Below, in pieces: positions 1 through 5,014 of a stretch of DNA of 5,014 bases; the stretch's first letter is position 1; each line of letters opens with the position of its first letter. Location: positions 1 through 5,014 of the forward strand of contig CAYGZY010000086.1 in assembly GCA_964354485.1 (NCBI GenBank), given 5' to 3'. The notes beneath the pieces are model-generated. The model searched no databases. It had not been told where the DNA came from and was given only the letters and a program-made list of their open reading frames with translations. The position numbers were made by a program, and so were the translations under genes. This stretch comes from CAYGXH01 sp964354485 (GTDB taxonomy: Bacteria; Bacteroidota; Ignavibacteria; UBA10030; SZUA-254).

Positions 1-193
1 CGTTATCGTGGAGACGCTGATCATTCTGGGGATTAAAGACAGCCTGAGTTTTTCCGTAGCGGTCACGTACAATTATAAAAATCACTCCGCCGAGATTCCT
101 AACAGAATCAACCCAGCCGGTCAGTGTAACGGCGTTACCAGTATCCCGGCTTCGCAGCTCTCCGCAAGTATGTGTGCGTTTGTGATACTTCAT
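1..193 (-). CDS. aspS: Aspartyl-tRNA synthetase, N-terminal part (runs off the left edge)
   Basis: Aspartyl-tRNA synthetase charges tRNA-Asp with aspartate in the cytoplasm. Only the first 64 codons are present, reading leftward from an ATG at 193 and open to the window edge. The translation starts MKYHKRTHTCGELRS and continues with VTLTGWVDSVRNLGGVIF and RDRYGKTQAVFNP. RTHTCGELR, the GWV segment, GGVIF and RDR.G.TQ.VF are hallmarks of the N-terminal OB-fold anticodon-binding domain of bacterial AspRS, which reads the tRNA-Asp anticodon. The class II catalytic core lies outside the window. No Shine-Dalgarno sequence precedes the ATG; the leader is AT-rich. The gene is co-directional with trxA and dnaE but separated from trxA by 224 bp containing a hairpin repeat and a candidate promoter, so it is probably transcribed separately. 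Whether the enzyme is the discriminating or the Asp/Asn non-discriminating type cannot be told from this part. Confidence 0.93.
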   Translation of the reverse strand, partial: MKYHKRTHTCGELRSRDTGNAVTLTGWVDSVRNLGGVIFIIVRDRYGKTQAVFNPQNDQRLHDN

Positions 194-236
194 GCAGTTT
201 AGTGATGGATATAGTGTTTTAAAATTTTATAATTGG

Positions 237-248
237 TCTTAATTAAGA
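237..248. repeat. 12-bp perfect palindrome in the aspS leader
   Basis: TCTTAATTAAGA is a perfect 12-bp palindrome lying between the candidate aspS promoter and the aspS start. It could be a dimeric regulator site or a chance palindrome in AT-rich DNA. The sequence alone does not decide this. Confidence 0.3.
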
Positions 249-267
249 TATTCACAGAGAAACGTTT

Positions 268-299
268 GAAATATATAGAAAAAGGGTATGAGGAACAAA
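268..299 (-). promoter_or_regulatory. Candidate Bacteroidota-type promoter for aspS
   Basis: On the minus strand TTTG (299-296) is followed after 20 bases by TATATTTC (275-268). This is seven of eight matches to the TAnnTTTG -7 element of Bacteroidota, with a suitable -33 element. Initiation near 261 would give an AT-rich leader of about 70 nt before the aspS ATG at 193. The match is by eye in AT-rich DNA, so it is tentative. Confidence 0.4.
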
Positions 300-307
300 T
301 ACGGTCG

Positions 308-406
308 ATAAATAAAACGCAAAGGCGCAAAGAACGCAGAGAAAACGCAAAGTAGTTTGAGCCCTCTGCGTACCTTTGCGTACTTAGCGTCTCTGCGATT
401 TTTTTT
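308..406 (-). terminator. Possible terminator of the dnaE-trxA transcript formed by the octamer hairpin
   Basis: Read leftward from trxA, the octamer inverted repeat forms a long stem and is followed by TTTTATTTA (316-308 on the minus strand). That arrangement fits an intrinsic terminator between trxA and aspS, though the stem is longer and less perfect than a classical one. The opposite side carries T8, so it could also stop rightward transcription. Confidence 0.4.
317..406. repeat. Inverted repeat made of eight ACGCAAAG-like octamers
   Basis: Four octamers in one orientation (317-324 ACGCAAAG, 325-332 GCGCAAAG, 334-341 ACGCAGAG, 345-352 ACGCAAAG) face four in the opposite orientation (364-371 CTCTGCGT, 374-381 CTTTGCGT, 383-390 CTTAGCGT, 391-398 CTCTGCGA). 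The arms therefore pair into a long imperfect hairpin. A run of eight T follows on the plus strand (399-406), and a T-rich stretch follows on the minus strand. It starts 11 bp behind the trxA stop. CGCAAAG-type intergenic repeats are, from memory, common in many environmental bacterial genomes. I read this as a dispersed extragenic or MITE-like repeat. There is no spacer diversity or unit length that would suggest CRISPR. Confidence 0.75.
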
Positions 407-417
407 AGACTATGGAT

Positions 418-741
418 TTAACTTAGGTGGAGGGTGATTTTGTCGATGAGGTGGCGTTTATTGACTGCTCCGACCATCTGCTCGACAACCTGTCCCTCCT
501 TAAATATCAGCAGAGTCGGTATACTTCTGATTCCGTATTTCATCGATGTCGTCGGATTTGAATCTACATCCATCTTCGCGACTTTCAATTTCCCGTCGTA
601 CTCCGCCGCAATCTCTTCGATGGTTGGCGCTATCATTTTACACGGCCCGCACCAGATCGCCCAAAAATCCACAAGAACCGGTGTGTTTGCCTTTAGTACT
701 TCATTTTCAAAATTTGCATCACTAACAACAACTGGTTTCAT
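418..741 (-). CDS. trxA: Thioredoxin
   Basis: Small cytoplasmic thiol-disulfide reductase that reduces protein disulfides and is recycled by thioredoxin reductase. The product has 107 residues, the normal length for bacterial Trx1. The fold markers are in order: PVLVDFWA (21-28) with the buried Asp25, the redox motif WCGPC (30-34), KMIAPTIEEIA, the VDSNP segment, and SIPT with the cis-proline at 75 followed by LLIFKEG. Position 29, just before the active-site Trp, is Ile, where Pro, Glu or Ser are more usual. I chose the ATG at 741 because translation then starts MKPVVVSDANFE as in typical thioredoxins, and AAGGA lies 8 nt upstream. A GTG at 786 would add 15 residues with no thioredoxin character. 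The gene begins 62 bp behind the dnaE stop on the same strand, so co-transcription is likely. A TATAAT at 757-762 (minus strand) has no good partner element. Confidence 0.96.
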   Translation of the reverse strand: MKPVVVSDANFENEVLKANTPVLVDFWAIWCGPCKMIAPTIEEIAAEYDGKLKVAKMDVDSNPTTSMKYGIRSIPTLLIFKEGQVVEQMVGAVNKRHLIDKITLHLS

Positions 742-803
742 CAGAGAATCCTTATGATTATAAACAAATATTCCTCCCGGCTTCACAGATAAGATACTAA
801 AAT

Positions 804-3800
804 CTACGGAGAAAATCTAACCGACGAAGGACCAAGAATATTTTCCACCTCTGTTACAAAATCATCGCTGAGATCGACGCCATAGTTGGTTGCCTGAAGA
901 AGTAGAGACTCTTCCGTTTCTTCATGTATAACGTTGAAGATGCACGGATACTTCCCCTGGTGACGTTCAACTATGAGCTTCAAAGCGCCTATCGACTGGT
1001 CGTTAACCGATTTTACTCTCACGGCAAGGACAACATTCTTGGTGAATTTTTCCTTCACGGACTCGAGAGGTATTATTTCCTTGACGATGATACGGAGAGA
1101 GTCGCCCGTATGTTCGGCATTTCCAACAACCATGATCATCGCATCATTGTTCAGGATGTTCTGATACTGACGGTATGCATCGGAGAAGACAATACACTCA
1201 GCCCGGCCCGTAAAATCTTCGATGGAAATAAAAGCCATCATCTGCCCCTTCTTGTCGACCTTCTTCTTCACTGAAGAGATGATGCCGGCCGTCCGAACCA
1301 CGGTTCCGTCTTTGACCGATGTAGAATTACCGAGGCGAGTTGTTGTGAATGCTTCGACGACCTTTTCGTGTTTTTTGAGCGGGTGTCCCGAAAGGTAGAA
1401 TCCCAGCACTGCTTTTTCCCTGGAAAGTTTTTCTCTCTCATTCCATTCGGGAGTATCCGGAAGCGGAGGATAATTTTCAACGATTGTTTTCTGATTCGGG
1501 ATTTCAAAGAGGGATGACTGACCACGCGAAATATGATTCTTATTACTCTGCCCGAACTGTATAGCTTTTTCAATTGCTTCAAAGAGTCGCGCGCGATTCT
1601 TATGGAGACCATCCATGGCGCCCGACTGTACCAGACCTTCGAGCGTCTTCTTGTTGACGAGGCGCAGGTCAACCCGTGTGCAGAGGTCGAAGATGTTGCT
1701 GAACGGACCGCCGCGTTTGCGCGCTTCGATGATATCTTCAACTGCGCTGACACCGACATTCTTGATTGCGCTCAGACCAAACCGTATTCCCGTCAGAGCA
1801 ATAACAAATTTTACCTTGCTTTCATTTACGTCGGGCGGGAGCACGTTTATGTTCATCCGTCTGCATTCCTCGATCAGCTGTACGACGTAATCGGTGTCGC
1901 CAATTTCGGCAGAAATCGTTGCCGCCATGAACTCGGACGGGTAATGTTCCTTGAGGTATGCGGTCTGGTAGGCAAGGACGGAATATGCGACGCTGTGCGA
2001 TTTATTGAAACCGTACGAGGCAAACTTCTGAATCATGTCGAATATTTCGCCGGAGACCTTCTTGCTGAATCCGTTCCGCAGAGCGCCATCGATGAACTCA
2101 GTTTTCTGCTTTGCCATCAGGTCTTTGTCTTTCTTCCCCATCGCACGCCGCATAAGATCGGCTTTTGCGAGCGTAAATCCCGCGACATCGCTTGCAATCC
2201 TGATTACCTGTTCCTGGTACACTATGATTCCGTACGTTTCCTTTAAAATCGGTTCCAGCCGCGGATGAATGTACTCCATCTTCGCTCCCTGCTTGCGTCT
2301 GATGAAATCTCCGATCATTTCCATGGGACCGGGCCGGTAGAGAGCGTTCATTGCGACCAGATCGCTTATGGAGTTCGGTTTCAGTTTCCGAAGCCAGTCC
2401 TGCATACCCGATGATTCAAACTGGAATACACCTACCGTATGACCCTGTGCAAAAAGTGCGTAAGTCTCTGGATCCTCTTCGGGAATTTTCGAAATATCAA
2501 TGGTGATATCGTGCAGTTCCTCGATAAGACCGATCGTATTTTCAATGACGGTGAGTGTACGAAGACCCAGAAAATCCATCTTGAGAAGACCGATCTTTTC
2601 AAGATCGATCATATTGTACTGGGTCATTAATTCAGTTTGTGGTGTTTTGTAGAGCGGCACAAAATCGATGAGCGGTCCAGGTGTAATGACAATGCCGGCG
2701 GCGTGAGTCGATGCATTCCGGTTCATTCCCTCAAGAACCAGCGATATTTCAATCATCTCCTGAATTTTCTCATCCTCACTCTTTTTCACCCACGCCAGCT
2801 CCGGATTCGTTTCAAGCACTTCGGCAAGCGGTGTTACTTTACCCTGGATAACAGGGATCTGTTTCGTGATCGACTCGATTATATTCAGCGGAACTCCCAG
2901 CACCCTGCCGACATCCTTCAAAACAGCTCTTGAGGAAAGTGTTCCGAAGGTTATGATCTGCGAAACCGAATCAGCGCCGTATTTATCCTTCACATAATCG
3001 ATCACACGGTCGCGCTTCGTATCGGAAAAATCGATATCAATATCGGGCATGCTGACACGGTCGGGATTCAGAAAGCGCTCGAAGAGCAAACCGTACTTCA
3101 GCGGATCGACGTTTGTTATACCGAGAGCGTACGAAACGATACTCCCGGCTGCGCTTCCCCGTCCGGGACCGACAACAACACCCGACTTCCTCGCATTGTT
3201 GATGAAATCATGTGTGATTAAAAAGTAACCTGCATATCCCATCCCCTTGATAACGTTGAGTTCGTGAGCCATCCGTTCTTCAATTTCCGGCGTGATTACG
3301 GGGTAGCGCGTACTAATGCCTTCGTGCGCGAGCTTATCGAGGTATTCATCGTGGGTTTGCACCCCGGCATCGTGAGGGATCGGGAAGGCAGGCATGTGAG
3401 GTTTGGCCGGTTCGAGACTATACTGTTCGATCTTTTCCGTTATTTCGAGTGTTGCGGCGATCGCTTCGGGAAATTCCCTGAACGCGGCGGCCATTTCATC
3501 AGACGACTTGAAGTACAGCTGATCGGTCTTGTAGCGAAGGTCGTGGTAATCTGTTGTATTTGAGGCAGAGGCGTCGGGAATCATCAAAAGGACATTATGC
3601 GCGATTGCATGTTCCGGTTTAATGTAGTGGATGTCGTTCGTCGCAACCAGAGGAATATTCAATTCTCTGGAGATCCCGGGCATGCCGGTGAGTATCGGTT
3701 TTTCCTTTTCCAATCCGTGATTCTGTATCTCGAGATAAAAATCGCCTCTAAAAATATCCCTGAATACTGCGGCTTCCTTTATGGCTCCTTCGGGACGACC

Positions 3801-4274
3801 GTTGACCAGATGATGGGCAACGACACCATTAGGGCATGCAGAGAGCGCAATTAATCCTTCGGAATGCCTCTGTAACAGTTCAAGGTCGATCCGCGGTTTG
3901 TAGTAAAAGCCCTCAAGATGTGCTAAACTGCATAATTTTATGAGGTTGCGGTATCCCACCATGTTCTTCGCAAGGAGAACGAGGTGGGTGTAGATGCCTC
4001 TTCCCTGTCCCTGTCTGACGCTCTTCCCATTCACTTCTTTGTCGAACCGGGAACCGGCCACTACGATGTACATCTCACAGCCGATGATCGGCTTGATACC
4101 GGCTTTTTTTGCTCTGCGGTAGAATTCGATGATGCCGAACATGACACCGTGATCGGTGAGAGCGACTGCTGGCATCTTGTTATCGACCGCTGCCTGGACG
4201 AGTCCGTCTATTGTTGCGGCTCCGTCGAGGAGACTGTAATGTGAATGATTATGGAGATGTATGAATTCAGACAT
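804..4274 (-). CDS. dnaE: DNA polymerase III alpha subunit (replicative polymerase)
   Basis: Catalytic subunit of the replicative C-family DNA polymerase. The frame is intact over 1156 residues, similar to other DnaE1 proteins, with no intein or frameshift. An N-terminal PHP domain spans about 4-280, with HNHS (8-11), TDHG (40-43), GCEMY with Glu67, His97, SACPNG with Cys147 and NDIH with Asp214/His216. Palm and fingers follow: GPGRGSAAGS (369-378), PDIDIDF with Asp411 and Asp413, and MDFLGLRTLT with Asp567, matching the three catalytic aspartates of E. coli DnaE (401, 403, 555). Then come RPGPM (647-651), YQEQV (686-690) and GFNKSHSVAYSVLAYQTAYLK (755 onward). A helix-hairpin-helix region lies near 828-890, the QSSLF clamp-binding motif at 919-923, and an OB fold near 992-1070. 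The C-terminal tail is short compared with the E. coli tau-binding region. I chose ATG 4274 (MSEFIHLHNHS) over a TTG at 4283 because a promoter ends at 4281. There is no Shine-Dalgarno sequence. Confidence 0.98.
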   Translation of the reverse strand: MSEFIHLHNHSHYSLLDGAATIDGLVQAAVDNKMPAVALTDHGVMFGIIEFYRRAKKAGIKPIIGCEMYIVVAGSRFDKEVNGKSVRQGQGRGIYTHLVLLAKNMVGYRNLIKLCSLAHLEGFYYKPRIDLELLQRHSEGLIALSACPNGVVAHHLVNGRPEGAIKEAAVFRDIFRGDFYLEIQNHGLEKEKPILTGMPGISRELNIPLVATNDIHYIKPEHAIAHNVLLMIPDASASNTTDYHDLRYKTDQLYFKSSDEMAAAFREFPEAIAATLEITEKIEQYSLEPAKPHMPAFPIPHDAGVQTHDEYLDKLAHEGISTRYPVITPEIEERMAHELNVIKGMGYAGYFLITHDFINNARKSGVVVGPGRGSAAGSIVSYALGITNVDPLKYGLLFERFLNPDRVSMPDIDIDFSDTKRDRVIDYVKDKYGADSVSQIITFGTLSSRAVLKDVGRVLGVPLNIIESITKQIPVIQGKVTPLAEVLETNPELAWVKKSEDEKIQEMIEISLVLEGMNRNASTHAAGIVITPGPLIDFVPLYKTPQTELMTQYNMIDLEKIGLLKMDFLGLRTLTVIENTIGLIEELHDITIDISKIPEEDPETYALFAQGHTVGVFQFESSGMQDWLRKLKPNSISDLVAMNALYRPGPMEMIGDFIRRKQGAKMEYIHPRLEPILKETYGIIVYQEQVIRIASDVAGFTLAKADLMRRAMGKKDKDLMAKQKTEFIDGALRNGFSKKVSGEIFDMIQKFASYGFNKSHSVAYSVLAYQTAYLKEHYPSEFMAATISAEIGDTDYVVQLIEECRRMNINVLPPDVNESKVKFVIALTGIRFGLSAIKNVGVSAVEDIIEARKRGGPFSNIFDLCTRVDLRLVNKKTLEGLVQSGAMDGLHKNRARLFEAIEKAIQFGQSNKNHISRGQSSLFEIPNQKTIVENYPPLPDTPEWNEREKLSREKAVLGFYLSGHPLKKHEKVVEAFTTTRLGNSTSVKDGTVVRTAGIISSVKKKVDKKGQMMAFISIEDFTGRAECIVFSDAYRQYQNILNNDAMIMVVGNAEHTGDSLRIIVKEIIPLESVKEKFTKNVVLAVRVKSVNDQSIGALKLIVERHQGKYPCIFNVIHEETEESLLLQATNYGVDLSDDFVTEVENILGPSSVRFSP

Positions 4275-4280
4275 GATGCA

Positions 4281-4310
4281 CAAAGATAAAAATATTTAAA
4301 TGAAAAACAA
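4281..4310 (-). promoter_or_regulatory. Bacteroidota-type promoter of dnaE
   Basis: On the minus strand TTG (4310-4308), a 19-base spacer and TATCTTTG (4288-4281) match the Bacteroidota -33/-7 arrangement, with an exact TAnnTTTG. Only six bases (TGCATC) separate it from the dnaE ATG at 4274, so the mRNA would have little or no leader. This agrees with the absence of a Shine-Dalgarno sequence. It also argues against the in-frame TTG at 4283, which overlaps the -7 element. Confidence 0.6.
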
Positions 4311-4311
4311 T

Positions 4312-4346
4312 AAAAAAAGAACTGGCCGCAATCCAGCTCTCTTTTA
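4312..4346 (-). terminator. Intrinsic terminator for leftward transcription, directly upstream of the dnaE promoter
   Basis: On the minus strand GAGCTGG (4339-4333), loop ATTGCGG (4332-4326) and CCAGTTC (4325-4319) form a 7-bp stem with one G-U pair, followed by seven T (4318-4312). The A-rich sequence before the stem can extend pairing into the T tract. It would stop transcripts arriving from the mobile region on the right just before the dnaE promoter. On the plus strand the same hairpin has an A-C mismatch and a weaker U tract, so any rightward activity should be poorer. Confidence 0.7.
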
Positions 4347-4371
4347 TGCGGTCATTGCGTTGCGTGATTGT

Positions 4372-4746
4372 TTAGCTAATGTCGTTCTCTAATTTTTGAT
4401 GGCGGTAAAGTGAAGTTGACTGTCCACGAACAAATGAGCATATTATATTTAATTGGTAGAAAGAAAATGTTATGAGAACAGTTGAAGCACGAAAAGCCAA
4501 TATCTCCGCCGCATGATATTCTTTTTCGTTGCCCGCTTTCTTTTTCGTTCCGCCATAGAGAGCCAAAGGATATTTTGGACTTGGTTTTTTGTTCAACATC
4601 CTGATCAGATATTTTCGGTTGAATCTACAGACCTTCACAATCTCATCAAGCAGCTTCGTTTGTTCCTTTTTCCCTGCCGCCCTATAACGCGGCCGCATCT
4701 GGTTGATATATTCCTTTTTTGACTGTTTCGTCACCGATAACCTCAT
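4372..4746 (-). pseudogene. Transposase remnant, N-terminal region only
   Basis: The reading frame from ATG 4746 gives 124 residues. Roughly the first 80 resemble the N-terminal DNA-binding region of integrase-core (DDE) transposases: MRLSVTKQSKKEYINQM, then RYRAAGKKEQTKLLDEIVKVC and FNRKYLIRMLNKK, a helix-turn-helix-like pattern in which a tyrosine or arginine helix precedes a basic linker. After about AAEILAF (near 4500) the resemblance stops. The remaining residues are hydrophobic and then nondescript, and no DDE catalytic domain exists before the stop at 4372 or before dnaE. An intact protein of this kind is usually several hundred residues, so this is a truncated, inactive copy. The family assignment rests on remembered sequence patterns, not a search. 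A TTG at 4821 would extend the frame by 25 residues, but that extension covers a DNA repeat and is unlikely to be translated. Confidence 0.65.
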
Positions 4747-4754
4747 ATTGTTTG

Positions 4755-4776
4755 GGTTACCTAACTTATGAGGCAA
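4755..4776. repeat. 22-bp direct repeat, copy A
   Basis: GGTTACCTaacTTATgaGGCAA matches copy B (4800-4821) at 17 of 22 positions, 45 bp apart in the same orientation. It lies just before the transposase remnant start. Such tandem units near a transposase gene are plausible terminal binding sites for the transposase. Confidence 0.5.
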
Positions 4777-4799
4777 CGAATCAGTTTTCAATGCCCTTC

Positions 4800-4821
4800 G
4801 GTTACCTTTTTTATAGGGCAA
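4800..4821. repeat. 22-bp direct repeat, copy B
   Basis: Second copy of the unit at 4755-4776, sharing GGTTACCT, TTAT and GGCAA. A short inverted repeat, GCCCT (4793-4797) with AGGGC (4815-4819), overlaps it. It probably marks the outer end of the degraded insertion sequence, although no exact terminus can be assigned. Confidence 0.5.
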
Positions 4822-4894
4822 TTCGCATTAGCCGTAGTGATTGATTCATTATTTCTTTATTTGTATATTAGGCCAGACCTGTCCAAAATAAAAT

Positions 4895-4950
4895 CTCCAG
4901 GATGTGCTATATTAGGAGTGCAAACAACCTAATAGACACACAAACTGGAG
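4895..4950 (+). promoter_or_regulatory. Long hairpin covering the ribosome binding site of the IS4-like transposase
   Basis: Three nested complementary blocks pair: CTCCAG (4895-4900) with CTGGAG (4945-4950), TGTG (4903-4906) with CACA (4937-4940), and TATTAGG (4910-4916) with CCTAATA (4928-4934), leaving an 11-nt loop. The outer right arm contains the GGAG of the Shine-Dalgarno sequence GGAGAG (4947-4952), 4 nt before the ATG. In a transcript entering from outside, the ribosome binding site would be hidden. IS10 and IS50 use comparable structures to block translation of read-through mRNA. Confidence 0.6.
4905..4913 (+). promoter_or_regulatory. Candidate extended -10 element for the IS4-like transposase
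   Basis: TGCTATATT (4905-4913) resembles an extended -10 (TGn followed by a TATAAT-like hexamer). No convincing -35 is visible. Initiation near 4920 would begin within the hairpin loop and so omit its left arm, leaving the ribosome binding site free. Confidence 0.35.
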
Positions 4951-4956
4951 AGTCAC

Positions 4957-5014
4957 ATGACAAATAAAGGTACAAATATTTTTGCACAAATGGTAGCCGT
5001 TTTTAATCGCCAAG
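4957..5014 (+). CDS. IS4-like (DUF4372-type) transposase, first 19 codons (runs off the right edge)
   Basis: The ATG at 4957 follows GGAGAG by 4 nt and opens a frame reading MTNKGTNIFAQMVAVFNRQ to the window end. The pattern of a short polar start, then a T.FAQ-type segment and a hydrophobic stretch ending in NRQ, resembles the N terminus of IS4-family transposases with a DUF4372 domain. These are cut-and-paste DDE enzymes. Only 19 residues are visible, none of them catalytic, so the call rests on this short resemblance plus the IS-like leader. It points away from the transposase remnant on the opposite strand. Confidence 0.55.
   Translation, partial: MTNKGTNIFAQMVAVFNRQ

Larger units (their letters stand above)
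4873..5014 (+). mobile_element. Left end of an IS4-like insertion sequence (runs off the right edge)
   Basis: The stretch before and including the transposase start at 4957 has a structured non-coding leader typical of insertion sequence ends. The exact terminus is unknown: the start given here is a guess within 4861-4895, because the other end and any target duplication lie outside the window. Confidence 0.45.

Noticed and set aside
8..202. 64-aa plus-strand open frame at the left edge
   Set aside because: It is antisense to the aspS N terminus, whose minus-strand translation carries clear AspRS motifs.
317..398. Octamer array considered as a CRISPR
   Set aside because: Units are 8 bp, switch orientation midway and have no unique spacers of normal length.
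434..757. 107-aa plus-strand open frame
   Set aside because: It lies antisense across trxA, which is clearly a thioredoxin with WCGPC and cis-Pro.
742..786. 15-residue N-terminal extension of thioredoxin from GTG 786
   Set aside because: Not thioredoxin-like; ATG 741 has an AAGGA site and gives the normal length.
1268..1759. 163-aa minus-strand open frame in another frame of dnaE
   Set aside because: Arg/Ser-rich out-of-frame translation of the polymerase; the dnaE frame is unbroken here.
1533..2246. 237-aa plus-strand open frame
   Set aside because: Long but antisense within dnaE, with no recognisable domain and no ribosome binding site; a by-product of dnaE codon use.
4275..4283. TTG start giving three extra residues on DnaE
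   Set aside because: It overlaps the -7 promoter element, so it would not be in the mRNA; ATG 4274 gives the typical N terminus.
4513..4722. 69-aa plus-strand open frame
   Set aside because: Antisense to the transposase remnant, aromatic-rich and without recognisable features.
4747..4821. LPYKKGN/LPHKLGN peptide repeat as a protein feature
   Set aside because: Better explained as a DNA repeat at an insertion sequence end; the TTG start has no support.

Overview
The window looks like chromosomal DNA from a member of the Bacteroidota/Chlorobiota/Ignavibacteriota group. The evidence is indirect. A dnaE-trxA-aspS run lies on the minus strand, and a thioredoxin directly behind dnaE is an arrangement I associate with that group from memory. 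The candidate promoters before dnaE (TTG-N19-TATCTTTG) and aspS (TTTG-N20-TATATTTC) fit the TTTG/TAnnTTTG promoter type of Bacteroidota. dnaE and aspS also lack a Shine-Dalgarno sequence. Species cannot be named from this sequence.

Layout, left to right. Positions 1-193 hold the N-terminal 64 codons of aspS (aspartyl-tRNA synthetase, minus strand), running off the window edge. Positions 194-417 are intergenic: a candidate aspS promoter, a 12-bp palindrome, and a large imperfect inverted repeat (317-406) built from eight copies of an ACGCAAAG-like octamer, four in each orientation, just behind the trxA stop. trxA (418-741) encodes a 107-aa thioredoxin. dnaE (804-4274) encodes an intact 1156-aa DNA polymerase III alpha subunit with a complete-looking PHP metal site, the catalytic aspartates and a QSSLF clamp-binding motif. 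Positions 4275-4346 hold a dnaE promoter butted against an intrinsic terminator for leftward transcription.

The right end (about 4372-5014) is mobile DNA. A transposase gene on the minus strand (4372-4746) keeps only its N-terminal region. Behind it are two 22-bp direct repeats that may be its terminal binding sites. At 4957 the first 19 codons of an IS4-like (DUF4372-type) transposase begin on the plus strand and run off the window. Its leader folds into a long hairpin that would hide the ribosome binding site in read-through transcripts, but not in transcripts starting from a promoter inside the hairpin.

The three housekeeping genes are co-directional: replication (dnaE), redox (trxA) and translation (aspS). 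dnaE and trxA probably share a transcript, while aspS appears to have its own promoter. I found no evidence of a new multi-gene system. The points of most interest are non-coding: the octamer hairpin, the IS leader hairpin, and the terminator/near-leaderless promoter arrangement before dnaE.
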